Part shown: one piece after another, positions 6,558 through 15,603 of the stretch
Layout of the letters: each line of letters starts with the position of its first letter
How positions within the stretch are numbered: position 1 is the stretch's first letter
Position numbers and translations under genes: made by a program
The notes under the pieces: generated by a model
The model's database searches: none
Told to the model about the DNA's origin: nothing
Seen by the model: only the letters and a program-made list of their open reading frames with translations
Source of the DNA: Clostridium sp. CAG:921
GTDB taxonomy: Bacteria; Bacillota; Clostridia; TANB77; CAG-465
Direction: 5' to 3'
DNA: 15,603 bases
NCBI GenBank assembly: GCA_000433135.1
Contig: HF991983.1
Location: forward strand, 11,037-26,639

Positions 6558-7466
6558 ATGGTAAAAGTAGTAACTGATGTCACAAAGGCAAATGTCATAA
6601 CGCATAATGGGGTATTTCACGCCGATGATATAATGGCAACTGTAATTTTAGAACTAGCTTTAAAAGATATTTATGTTTACCGGACATATGAAGTTCCTGA
6701 AAATATAGATAGCAAAAACATTGTAATATATGATGTAGGAAAAGGAAAATTTGATCATCATGGAAAAAATCTTAAAAGGAGAGATAATGGAGTAGCGTAC
6801 GCATCTGCTGGCTTGATTTGGCAAGAGTATGGCAAGAAAATATTAGAAGAATTGAATTATCCAGAAGTAATGTTTTATATAATGGATAAATATATGCTTC
6901 AAGGAATAGATGCTGTGGATAATGGAGAAATGCAAGATGGAGATTATCCTGTACGAAGTGTTAGTTTATCAGATCTAATATCAGAATTTAATCCAAGTTG
7001 GGATGATGAGGATTGTTCAATTGATGAAGCTTTTTTAAAAGCTGTAAGTTTTGCTAAGGGAATTTTTCTTAGAAGGTTAAAAAGGGTAAATTCAAAATTG
7101 GTAGCAAGACATGAAATAGAAAAAAAAATAAACAATACAAATGGAAATATAATGGTACTTGAAGAATATATGCCTTGGAAGGATGGAATTTTTAATTCTC
7201 AAAATGATAAATCTAAGAATATAAAGTATGTTGTACTTCCGTCTGAAAGAATTGGGTTTGAATGTCACTGCGTACCAATTGGATCACAAAATAGTAATTT
7301 TAGAAAACCTTTTCCAAAAAACTGGTTAGGGTTACAAAATAAAGAATTGCAAAAGGAAAGTGGAACGAAAACAGCTTTTTTTTGCAATGAAAATGGACAA
7401 TTTGCAATAGCTCGTCTTAAATGTGATGCTATAAAAATGGCTAAGCATTCGTTACAAACAAAATAA
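6558..7466 (+). CDS. MYG1/UPF0160-family DHH-like phosphoesterase or nuclease
   Basis: This 302-residue cytoplasmic protein has the MYG1 layout. THNGVFHADD (15-24) supplies His16, His21, Asp23 and Asp24; VIYDVG (56-61) supplies Asp59; KFDHH (64-68) supplies Asp66-His67-His68; NGVAYASAGLIW (77-88) follows; and Asp118/Asp121 lie in QGIDAVDNG. These are the expected metal-binding positions of a DHH-like core. The C-terminal part (about 198-298) keeps the family features: a Trp-containing acidic stretch, KYVVLPSE, and FPKNWLGLQNKEL. Eukaryotic MYG1 is reported as a 3'-5' RNA exonuclease; the bacterial substrate is not established, so RNase activity here is inference. The start is fixed by AAGGAGG (6545-6551), six bases before the ATG. 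The gene is a single unit with its own consensus promoter and a strong terminator, implying constitutive expression. Length is close to that of bacterial homologues. Confidence 0.88.
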   Translation: MVKVVTDVTKANVITHNGVFHADDIMATVILELALKDIYVYRTYEVPENIDSKNIVIYDVGKGKFDHHGKNLKRRDNGVAYASAGLIWQEYGKKILEELNYPEVMFYIMDKYMLQGIDAVDNGEMQDGDYPVRSVSLSDLISEFNPSWDDEDCSIDEAFLKAVSFAKGIFLRRLKRVNSKLVARHEIEKKINNTNGNIMVLEEYMPWKDGIFNSQNDKSKNIKYVVLPSERIGFECHCVPIGSQNSNFRKPFPKNWLGLQNKELQKESGTKTAFFCNENGQFAIARLKCDAIKMAKHSLQTK

Positions 7467-7467
7467 T

Positions 7468-7510
7468 AAAAAAACTAGGAGATTTTAATTAAAAATTTCC
7501 TAGTTTTTTT
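7468..7510 (+). terminator. Rho-independent terminator after the MYG1-family gene
   Basis: A perfect 13-bp stem pairs 7468-7480 with 7498-7510 and ends in T7. The intervening 17 bases can pair further (ATTTT with AAAAT) around AATT. It starts two bases after the stop codon. Confidence 0.92.
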
Positions 7511-7540
7511 CAAAAATATTTATAAATTACCTAAATAGCC

Positions 7541-7569
7541 TTGAAAAAAGTTAAATTAAAATATATAAT
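7541..7569 (+). promoter_or_regulatory. Sigma-A promoter of the prepilin-like/FxLYD pair
   Basis: TTGAAA (7541-7546) and a perfect TATAAT (7564-7569) are separated by exactly 17 bases. The predicted leader of about 40 bases carries an AAAAGGAG site and a possible five-codon leader frame. Confidence 0.78.
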
Positions 7570-7601
7570 ATTTGTGTAAGCGACAAAAGGAGTATGAAAG
7601 G

Positions 7602-7619
7602 ATGGCTCCAGATATATGA
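7602..7619 (+). CDS. Possible five-codon leader peptide coupled to the prepilin-like gene
   Basis: ATG at 7602 reads MAPDI and stops at TGA 7617-7619, overlapping the prepilin-like ATG at 7616 as ATGA. AAAAGGAG (7585-7592) is well spaced for 7602 (nine bases) but far (23 bases) from 7616, whose own nearest site, AAAGG, is 14-15 bases away. Translational coupling is plausible, but a chance overlap in a short leader is also possible. Confidence 0.3.
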   Translation: MAPDI

Positions 7620-8272
7620 ACAAAGTACATATAAAAAAAGATAGAGGAATTAGTATAATTACTCTTACTATTTTAGTAATCGTTGTTGTTATGGTAATAT
7701 CTGCCGTAGTTAGTACTTTAATGAGGCAAAGAGCTGTTAATAGTACTTATGAGGCTACAATAAAAATTGATTTACAAAATATGTCAGATGAATATGATAT
7801 TGCTTATCAAAAAGCATTATATAGTACCGATGGAGATTACAAAAAAATTAATGATGCAGATTTGTATGGCGTAATTTCAAACAAATGGTATGAAAAATGT
7901 GTTGCAACAAAAAATGGAATAGTCTATTTAGAAAATAATAAAAGGATTATCTCATATATCGAAAGCTTTCAAAATATTATATCATTAGAAAGCAAAAAAA
8001 ATCAGGATAAAATTTGTATAACTAATGTAAAAAGCAGTGCAAGTAGTATAGACTTCAATGTTTTGGTAAATGATAGTTTTAATGAAAAGTTTAGATATAT
8101 ATATGCTTTTAAACTAAAAGGAGAACAAACTTGGAAAGTTTATAGTTCAAATTCATATAAAATAACAATACAAAATTTAAAAGCTGGTGCTAGTTATTAT
8201 ATAAAAGTAATAGCAAAGGATATCAACGAGTATTATGTTTCAAAATCTTATGTTGTTTCTATAAATGGTTGA
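7616..8272 (+). CDS. Prepilin-like surface protein with a fibronectin-III-like C-terminal domain
   Basis: The protein has 218 residues. A basic leader (MNKVHIKKDR) precedes Gly11 and the hydrophobic helix ISIITLTILVIVVVMVISAV (12-31), the arrangement recognised by type IV prepilin peptidase. Residue +5 is Thr rather than the Glu of classical pilins, as in many clostridial members. A helical stretch with Gln/Asp/Tyr (about 40-72) and a short alpha/beta region (80-125) follow. A beta-rich domain (about 132-216) looks fibronectin-III-like: KICITNVKSSASSIDFNV, YAFKLKGEQTWKVY, and ASYYIKVIAKD before the final strand. No enzyme motif is seen. The ribosome site is badly spaced for this ATG (see the leader peptide entry). 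The FxLYD protein starts 26 bases downstream on the same transcript. A role as minor pseudopilin or wall-facing adhesin is inference. Confidence 0.75.
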   Translation: MNKVHIKKDRGISIITLTILVIVVVMVISAVVSTLMRQRAVNSTYEATIKIDLQNMSDEYDIAYQKALYSTDGDYKKINDADLYGVISNKWYEKCVATKNGIVYLENNKRIISYIESFQNIISLESKKNQDKICITNVKSSASSIDFNVLVNDSFNEKFRYIYAFKLKGEQTWKVYSSNSYKITIQNLKAGASYYIKVIAKDINEYYVSKSYVVSING

Positions 8273-8298
8273 GTATTAATATATAAGGAGGAAAATAT

Positions 8299-8871
8299 AT
8301 GGAAAGTAAAAAAAGTAGTGTATCAAATAAAAATGGAAAAAAAGTTACATCAAGAAATAAATTATTTTTAATAATTATCATGATTGTTATAATTTTGTGC
8401 TTTGTAATTGGCGCAATTGTTTTAAATACAAAAGATGATTCTAAACCAGGTGATGATGGTAAAGTAGATAATTCACAAGGTGACAGTGGTGATGGCACAA
8501 TTGTTGATGGTTCAGCTGGTACTATAGATTTAAATAATAAAGAAAATGCAACTGTAAATAATGGTGTAAAAGAAAATATTTCTGAAAAATTAAAAGAAGA
8601 TAAAACGTTTAGTGGAATGAAAATAACAAATGTGGTTTTAAAGGCAGAAGGTGGTATTTCTAGTTTTACTGCTACTGTAGAAAATATTTCTGGTAATGAT
8701 TTTAAAGCACAGGGAATTGTAATAAAATTTGTAAATAAAGATGGCTCAACATATACTGATCTTGAGGGGATAATTGGCGATGTAAAAGCAGGTGAAACTA
8801 CAAGGATTGATGCTAGTACAACAGCAGATATAATAAATGCATATGATTTTTCTATTGAAGGATTACAGTAA
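8299..8871 (+). CDS. Membrane-anchored FxLYD-domain-like protein
   Basis: This 190-residue protein has a Lys/Ser-rich cytoplasmic start (1-20), one transmembrane helix (about 21-43), an Asp/Gly-rich low-complexity spacer (44-75), and a beta-sandwich (about 105-188). The sandwich contains GMKITNVVLKAEGGISSFTATVENISG, then IVIKFVNKDGSTYTDLEGIIGDVKAGETT, and ends in AYDFSIEGL. The run of V-E-N-x-S/T, a strand with F-V-N-K-D-G, and G-D-V-K-A-G-E-T before a DFSIE end is typical of FxLYD and related DUF domains in Firmicute surface proteins, which have no known enzymatic role. The start is fixed by AAGGAGG (8285-8291), seven bases before the ATG. It is the second gene of the prepilin-like operon and is followed by a terminator. 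Orientation should be N-inside, C-outside, so its domain could contact the neighbouring pilin-like protein (inference). Confidence 0.75.
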   Translation: MESKKSSVSNKNGKKVTSRNKLFLIIIMIVIILCFVIGAIVLNTKDDSKPGDDGKVDNSQGDSGDGTIVDGSAGTIDLNNKENATVNNGVKENISEKLKEDKTFSGMKITNVVLKAEGGISSFTATVENISGNDFKAQGIVIKFVNKDGSTYTDLEGIIGDVKAGETTRIDASTTADIINAYDFSIEGLQ

Positions 8872-8917
8872 AATAGGTAAAAATAATATATGTTGTTTTG
8901 AAAGTTTATTTAGATTG

Positions 8918-8951
8918 AAAATCTCTATATTATTTAATATAGGGGTTTTTT
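8918..8951 (+). terminator. Rho-independent terminator after the FxLYD gene
   Basis: A 14-bp stem (8918-8931 with 8936-8949, two G-U pairs) encloses a 4-base loop, ATTT, and runs into T6 (8946-8951). It separates the surface pair from ligA. No convincing promoter for ligA is visible in the 49 bases that follow. Confidence 0.85.
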
Positions 8952-8994
8952 ATATTAGTGAAGTTGTAGCGTGTAATTTAGTTTTTATAGGTGA

Positions 8995-11124
<2,130 letters not shown>

Positions 11125-11150
11125 AAAATGAAGTTTAAGAAGGAATGCGT

Positions 11151-14100
11151 ATGAATAAAGTAATAGACAAAATAAATGAAAATGAATGTTTAAATCAAAT
11201 AGGTAAATTATTACTAGATGGAAAATGTGAAAAATTAAATTTAAATGGGCTTACAGATAGCGCAAAAGCACTTATTGCTTATGCGCTTACAACTGCTTCT
11301 TCAAAAAATGGATTTATAGTTTGTAGCAATGTTATATCAGCAAATAAAATGATACAAGATTTAAAGCTTTTTGCAAATGGTATAGAAATCATATACCTAC
11401 CTGCACGAAAACTAGAATATTATGATTTTGAAGTAGAAAGTATGGAGATAAAAAATGCTAGGATGTATGCTATAGAAAAAATATTGTCTGGTGATAAGAA
11501 CATTGTAGTAACAACAACAGATGGAATTTTAACTAAGATGTATCCTTCAAGTGCTTATGCTGGAATGGATTTAAGTCTTTCATTAAATGATATTATAGAT
11601 ACTAAAGATATTGCTGAAAAACTGATAAATTTAGGATATGAAAGTACATCTTTGGTTGAAGGAAAAGGTCAATTTAGTATAAGAGGTGACATTATTGATA
11701 TATTTGCAATAAATGACACGGTTCCTTATAGAATTGAACTTTTTGGAAATGAAATAGATAGCATTAGAACTTTTGATGTACTAACACAAAGAAGTTTAGA
11801 TAGAGTAAATTCTATTGAAATCTCATTTTTAAGTGAAGCCAAGATTTCAGATGCTAAAAAAGAAATGGTAATTTCAAGGCTTCAAGAATTTGCTAATGGT
11901 GATAATATACCTAATGAATTAAAAGAAAATATATTGAAAGATATAGAAAAAATTAAAGAAAACTTACTTGAAAATATATTTGATAAATATTTTGAATTAC
12001 TAGTAGAAAAAAAATCTTGTATAATTGATTATTTAAAAGACTATAACATATTTATAGATGAACCTGAAAGAAATAAACAAAAAGCTGAAAATGTCGTATA
12101 TGAAAATGATGAAACATTAAAGATTTTAACAGAAAGAAATTATTTATATATCCCTTTTGCTAATAGGTATTATAGCTATGAAGAGGTATTGGAAAAAATT
12201 TTGAAAAAAAATAATATTTATCTTGAAAATATTGGTGAAGTAAAGAAAAGTACAAAAAGAAAAGAATTTAAATTCGATTTTACTGATGCAAATTTTTATA
12301 GAAACTCAATTGATGTTTTATTACAAGATATAAAAAATGCAAAGGAAAAATTAAAACTGTTAATTTTTTCAACAGATACTAGAGTAGAGCAAGTAAAAAA
12401 TTATTTAATAGATAATAAAGTAAAGGTTAAAGTAATACAAAATATATTTTCAGAAGATTATAACAAGGATACTGTATATATATCAAAGTCTTTATTATCT
12501 AATGGCTTTTCTAGTGATATGTTAAACCTACTTATTATATCAGAGCCAGTAAGTGGGGTTAGCAAGAGTGGAAAAATAAATAAGCAAAAAAAACAAATAG
12601 GACAAAATATAAACAGTTTTAGTGATTTAGAAGTAGGAGATTATATAGTTCATGAAAATCATGGTATTGGTATTTATAGAGGAATTGAAACTATAAGTGT
12701 AAATGAAATAAAAAAAGACTATATTAAACTTGAATATGACAATAAAGGAATATTATACGTTCCAATTGCTAATCTTGATAGCGTAAAAAAGTATGTATGT
12801 GATGATGAGGCAAAACCAAAAATAAATTCACTTAATTCAAAAGACTGGATAAAAACCAAAAATAACGTAAAAAAACATGTTGAATCAATAGCAAAAGATC
12901 TAGTACTACTTTATGCAGAACGTGAGAAAAGTACAGGATATAGTTTTCCAAAGGATACACCGTGGCAAAAAGAGTTTGAAGATTCATTTCCTTATGAACT
13001 TACTTCTGATCAAAAACAGGCAGTATCTGAAATAAAAGATGACATGGAATCTTCTAAAACAATGGATAGACTTCTATGTGGTGATGTTGGGTACGGAAAA
13101 ACTGAGGTTGCAATAAGGGCAGCTTTTAAAGCCGCAGTCTCTTTAAAACAAGTTGCTTATCTTGTTCCTACAACTGTACTTTCACTTCAACAGTACAATA
13201 CTTTTAAGTCAAGAATGCAAGAATTTGGAATAAATGTTGAAATGTTAAGTAGGTTTAAAACAAAAAAGCAGCAAGATCAAATATTAAAAGATATAAAAGA
13301 TGGAAAAATAGATGTAGTTGTTGGAACGCATAGACTTTTATCAAAAGATGTTGAATTTAAAGATTTAGGCCTTCTTATAATTGATGAGGAACACAGATTT
13401 GGCGTAAAGGCAAAAGAAGAAATAAAAAAATTAAAGAAAAATGTTGATGTTCTATCTATGACTGCTACCCCAATACCAAGAACTTTACATATGTCTATGG
13501 TTGGAATAAGACAAATGTCAACTTTAAGTGAGCCACCACTTGAAAGATTACCTGTGCATACATATGTACTTGAATATAATTTAGATGTTGTAAAAGAGGC
13601 AATTGAAAAAGAGTTACTTCGTGATGGACAAGTAATATATTTAAATAATAGAGTAAATGATATAGAAGAAATAGCAACAAAAGTTAGAAATTTGGTACCA
13701 GATGTAAGGGTGTTAGTGGCACATGGAAGAATGGAACCAAGGCAAATTGAGGATGTAATGATAAAATTTATGAATCACAAAGCTGACGTTCTTGTATGTA
13801 CTACTATATTAGAATCAGGCATTGATATTCAAAATGCAAATACACTTATTGTTGAAAATGCAGATAAATTGGGACTTGCACAACTTTATCAAATAAGAGG
13901 AAGAGTTGGAAGATCTAATAGGCTAGCATATGCGTACATAACATACAAAAAAGACAAGTCATTAAGTGAGGTATCAGAAAAAAGGTTAAAGGCAATAAGA
14001 GATTTTACTGAGTTTGGAAGTGGCTTTAAAATTGCTCTAAGAGATCTTGAAATTCGTGGAGCTGGTAATTTGTTTGGAAAAGAACAACATGGTCATATGA

Positions 14101-14597
14101 TAAAAGTAGGATATGAAATGTATTTATCTCTTCTTGAAAAAGCTATAGATACACAAAAAAATAAAGAATTTGGAGGTATACATGGCAAAAAAACAGATAT
14201 GACAGATGAAATATTAGAAAATTCTGAAGTTAGAATTGAGCTGAATGTTTCTGCATATATTAGTGATTCATATATTAGTGATCCAATACAAAAAATTTCA
14301 ATGTACCAGAAAATATCAGACATAAAAACAAAAGAAGATAGTATGAATTTAATAGATGAATTACTTGACAGATATGGTGATATTCCAAAAGAAACAGATA
14401 ACCTTATAAAAATAGTAGAAATAAGAAATGCTGCAAGAAAAATTGGAATAACAAAAATATCTGTAAAGGGCGATTTTCTTGTATTTGAACCGTCTAATTT
14501 AAAATTTAGATTGACAAAATTTTCAAGTAGTGATATACTAATACGTGTACAGTTGGAATTAACAAAAATTCAGAAAATGTTGGATGAAAAGGGGTAA
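11151..14597 (+). CDS. mfd: Transcription-repair coupling factor Mfd
   Basis: This 1148-residue ATPase removes RNA polymerase stalled at lesions and recruits UvrA. The UvrB-like N-terminal region (1 to about 310) includes IRGDIIDIFA near 175 and a YRIELFGNEIDSIR segment. The polymerase-interacting (CarD-like) domain is about 490-555, with GDYIVHENHGIGIYRG and GILYVPI. The RecG-like translocase has Walker A GDVGYGKT (644-651, Lys650), the DEEH box (745-748), the SMTATPIPRTL motif III, TTILESGIDI and QIRGRVGRS. The TRG relay includes LRDLEIRGAGNLFGKEQHGH, and the regulatory C-terminal domain follows from about 1020. ATG 11151 is preferred over ATG 11145: the AGAAGGA site (11138-11144) abuts 11145 but lies six bases from 11151. 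Length matches the family. The gene sits between ligA and a foldase gene. Confidence 0.96.
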   Translation: MNKVIDKINENECLNQIGKLLLDGKCEKLNLNGLTDSAKALIAYALTTASSKNGFIVCSNVISANKMIQDLKLFANGIEIIYLPARKLEYYDFEVESMEIKNARMYAIEKILSGDKNIVVTTTDGILTKMYPSSAYAGMDLSLSLNDIIDTKDIAEKLINLGYESTSLVEGKGQFSIRGDIIDIFAINDTVPYRIELFGNEIDSIRTFDVLTQRSLDRVNSIEISFLSEAKISDAKKEMVISRLQEFANGDNIPNELKENILKDIEKIKENLLENIFDKYFELLVEKKSCIIDYLKDYNIFIDEPERNKQKAENVVYENDETLKILTERNYLYIPFANRYYSYEEVLEKILKKNNIYLENIGEVKKSTKRKEFKFDFTDANFYRNSIDVLLQDIKNAKEKLKLLIFSTDTRVEQVKNYLIDNKVKVKVIQNIFSEDYNKDTVYISKSLLSNGFSSDMLNLLIISEPVSGVSKSGKINKQKKQIGQNINSFSDLEVGDYIVHENHGIGIYRGIETISVNEIKKDYIKLEYDNKGILYVPIANLDSVKKYVCDDEAKPKINSLNSKDWIKTKNNVKKHVESIAKDLVLLYAEREKSTGYSFPKDTPWQKEFEDSFPYELTSDQKQAVSEIKDDMESSKTMDRLLCGDVGYGKTEVAIRAAFKAAVSLKQVAYLVPTTVLSLQQYNTFKSRMQEFGINVEMLSRFKTKKQQDQILKDIKDGKIDVVVGTHRLLSKDVEFKDLGLLIIDEEHRFGVKAKEEIKKLKKNVDVLSMTATPIPRTLHMSMVGIRQMSTLSEPPLERLPVHTYVLEYNLDVVKEAIEKELLRDGQVIYLNNRVNDIEEIATKVRNLVPDVRVLVAHGRMEPRQIEDVMIKFMNHKADVLVCTTILESGIDIQNANTLIVENADKLGLAQLYQIRGRVGRSNRLAYAYITYKKDKSLSEVSEKRLKAIRDFTEFGSGFKIALRDLEIRGAGNLFGKEQHGHMIKVGYEMYLSLLEKAIDTQKNKEFGGIHGKKTDMTDEILENSEVRIELNVSAYISDSYISDPIQKISMYQKISDIKTKEDSMNLIDELLDRYGDIPKETDNLIKIVEIRNAARKIGITKISVKGDFLVFEPSNLKFRLTKFSSSDILIRVQLELTKIQKMLDEKG

Positions 14598-14601
14598 GAA
14601 A

Positions 14602-15603
14602 ATGGGAAAAAACAAAAAAAACAAGAACAAAAATGGTAATAATAATGTTACTAAAAAAGTTGAAAATGTCGTAGAAAAAGAAAATTTACAAGAAAATGTA
14701 AATTCAGATGTTGAAGAGAAAAATAAAGAAAAAACTGGTACAGAAACTAAAGTACAAGATAGCGCCAAAAATTTAAATAAAGTTAAAAATAATGATAAAA
14801 AGGAAGATACTAACACTAAAAAGGAAGAAAATATTAAAGTAGATAATACTGAAGGAAAAAATGAAAAAGAAGAAGCAAAAAAAGAAAAAATGAAAGAAAA
14901 GGAAGAAAAGAAGGAAGAAAAAGAAAAAGACTTAGAAAGTAAAAAAATAGAAAAAAAGATGAAGAAATCTGCAAACAATGATACAAAGGTTATAGTTGGC
15001 ATAGTTGTTGCTGTAATTATTATTGCATTTGGTATATTTGGTCTTTATTTTGCAAAGTCAAATTTGGAATATTGCATTTCATATGATGGTGGAACAGTTT
15101 CTAATGCAGATTATGAAGTATATTACAAAACTTTTGCTACTATGCTACAATATTATGGATATAGCACTTCTGATATTCCAAAGCAAATAGCAAATAAGGC
15201 TGCACTTGATGCTATACTTGTAAAACGTGCAAATGAAGCTAAAGTTACAATATCTGATGAAGATAAAGAGGCAATTGAAAAAGTATTTAATGACAAAGAT
15301 CAACTTGAAACATTTACATCACAGGGAATTGATATAGCAAGAATGAGAAAGTTATATTATAACGATTATTTAATTACTGCTTATATTCAAAAATTAGCTG
15401 ATGAAGCAAATGATGAAGATGTATTAAATTATATTAAATCTAATTCAACAGGTGATATTGATTTATATGAATATAACACATCACACATTTTATTTAAGTT
15501 TACTGATGAATCTGGTAATGCTTTAGATGATGCTGCAAAAGCAGAAAAGAAGAAAAAAGCTGAGGAAATTTTACAAAAAGCTAAAAATGGAGAAGATTTT
15601 GCT
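14602..15603 (+). CDS. PrsA/PpiC-like membrane peptidyl-prolyl isomerase, N-terminal part (3' end cut)
   Basis: The frame is open from ATG 14602 to the window end, 334 codons without a stop. The ribosome site AAGGGG (14589-14594) lies inside the end of mfd, seven bases before the ATG, so the genes are closely coupled. Residues 1-128 are extremely Lys/Glu/Asn-rich with no hydrophobic segment. A transmembrane helix follows at about 130-152 (KVIVGIVVAVIIIAFGIFGL). The outside part has a SurA_N/trigger-factor-like helical region (about 160-280; NADYEVYYKTF, KAALDAILVKRANEAKVTIS, DYLITAYIQKLADEA). A parvulin-type rotamase begins at TSHILFKF with His295, and the last visible residues (AKNGEDFA) match its KAxxGxDFA motif. 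It should assist folding of exported proteins at the outer membrane face. Classical PrsA is a lipoprotein with a short leader; the long charged cytoplasmic tail is unusual. Confidence 0.87.
   Translation, partial: MGKNKKNKNKNGNNNVTKKVENVVEKENLQENVNSDVEEKNKEKTGTETKVQDSAKNLNKVKNNDKKEDTNTKKEENIKVDNTEGKNEKEEAKKEKMKEKEEKKEEKEKDLESKKIEKKMKKSANNDTKVIVGIVVAVIIIAFGIFGLYFAKSNLEYCISYDGGTVSNADYEVYYKTFATMLQYYGYSTSDIPKQIANKAALDAILVKRANEAKVTISDEDKEAIEKVFNDKDQLETFTSQGIDIARMRKLYYNDYLITAYIQKLADEANDEDVLNYIKSNSTGDIDLYEYNTSHILFKFTDESGNALDDAAKAEKKKKAEEILQKAKNGEDFA

Noticed and set aside
11145..11150. ATG 11145 as the Mfd start
   Set aside because: The ribosome site directly abuts it. The in-frame ATG at 11151 has normal spacing.
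14559..15002. 147-codon minus-strand open frame rich in Ser and Phe
   Set aside because: It is the antisense shadow of the Lys/Glu-rich foldase tail, where AAA/GAA codons read as TTT/TTC on the other strand. It has no ribosome site, and the plus-strand frame carries the domain signatures.

Overview
The window looks like chromosomal DNA from a low-GC Gram-positive bacterium of the class Clostridia. The reasons are the strongly AT-rich genes, A/T-ending codons, near-perfect AAGGAGG ribosome binding sites, consensus sigma-A promoters, U-tailed hairpin terminators, and the gene order mfd followed by a membrane peptidyl-prolyl isomerase, which recurs in clostridial genomes. The dockerin-bearing cell-wall hydrolase and the prepilin-like proteins beginning GIS-I/L-IT fit gut-type anaerobic Clostridia. 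Species cannot be fixed from the sequence alone.

Layout. (1) Bases 1-4420, plus strand, are a surface-protein block. It holds the tail of a DUF3592-type membrane protein, a secreted GH73-type glucosaminidase with SH3, Ig-like and dockerin domains, a membrane-anchored protein with an Ig-like and two cadherin-like domains, and a C-terminal fragment of a pilin-like surface protein. A 19-bp perfect hairpin closes the block. (2) Bases 4467-5856, minus strand, hold a TtcA-family tRNA thiolation enzyme and an unrecognised 164-residue protein of noticeably higher GC. Each has its own promoter, and a terminator lies between them. (3) Bases 5857-6476 are very AT-rich and look like a gene graveyard, with a startless reading frame and an internally deleted prepilin-like gene. 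(4) Bases 6477-7510 are a single-gene unit for a MYG1/UPF0160-family phosphoesterase-like protein with a perfect consensus promoter. (5) Bases 7541-8951 are a two-gene unit encoding a prepilin-like protein with a fibronectin-III-like C-terminus and a membrane-anchored FxLYD-type protein. (6) Bases 9001-15603 are a genome-maintenance run of ligA (NAD-dependent ligase), mfd (transcription-repair coupling factor) and the start of a PrsA/PpiC-like foldase cut by the window end.

How the genes work together. LigA and Mfd serve DNA repair, and the foldase probably shares their transcript. The left third encodes envelope proteins: the hydrolase carries a dockerin, and its neighbour is an anchored beta-sandwich protein that could be a surface partner (inference). 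Three stretches belong to, or resemble, one clostridial prepilin-like surface family: one intact protein, one C-terminal fragment and one deletion remnant. I see no CRISPR array, tRNA, rRNA, transposase or phage module. The most notable observations are a clamp-binding-like QINLF motif in an N-terminal extension of LigA, the dockerin hydrolase with its anchored neighbour, and the compositionally atypical 164-residue orphan.
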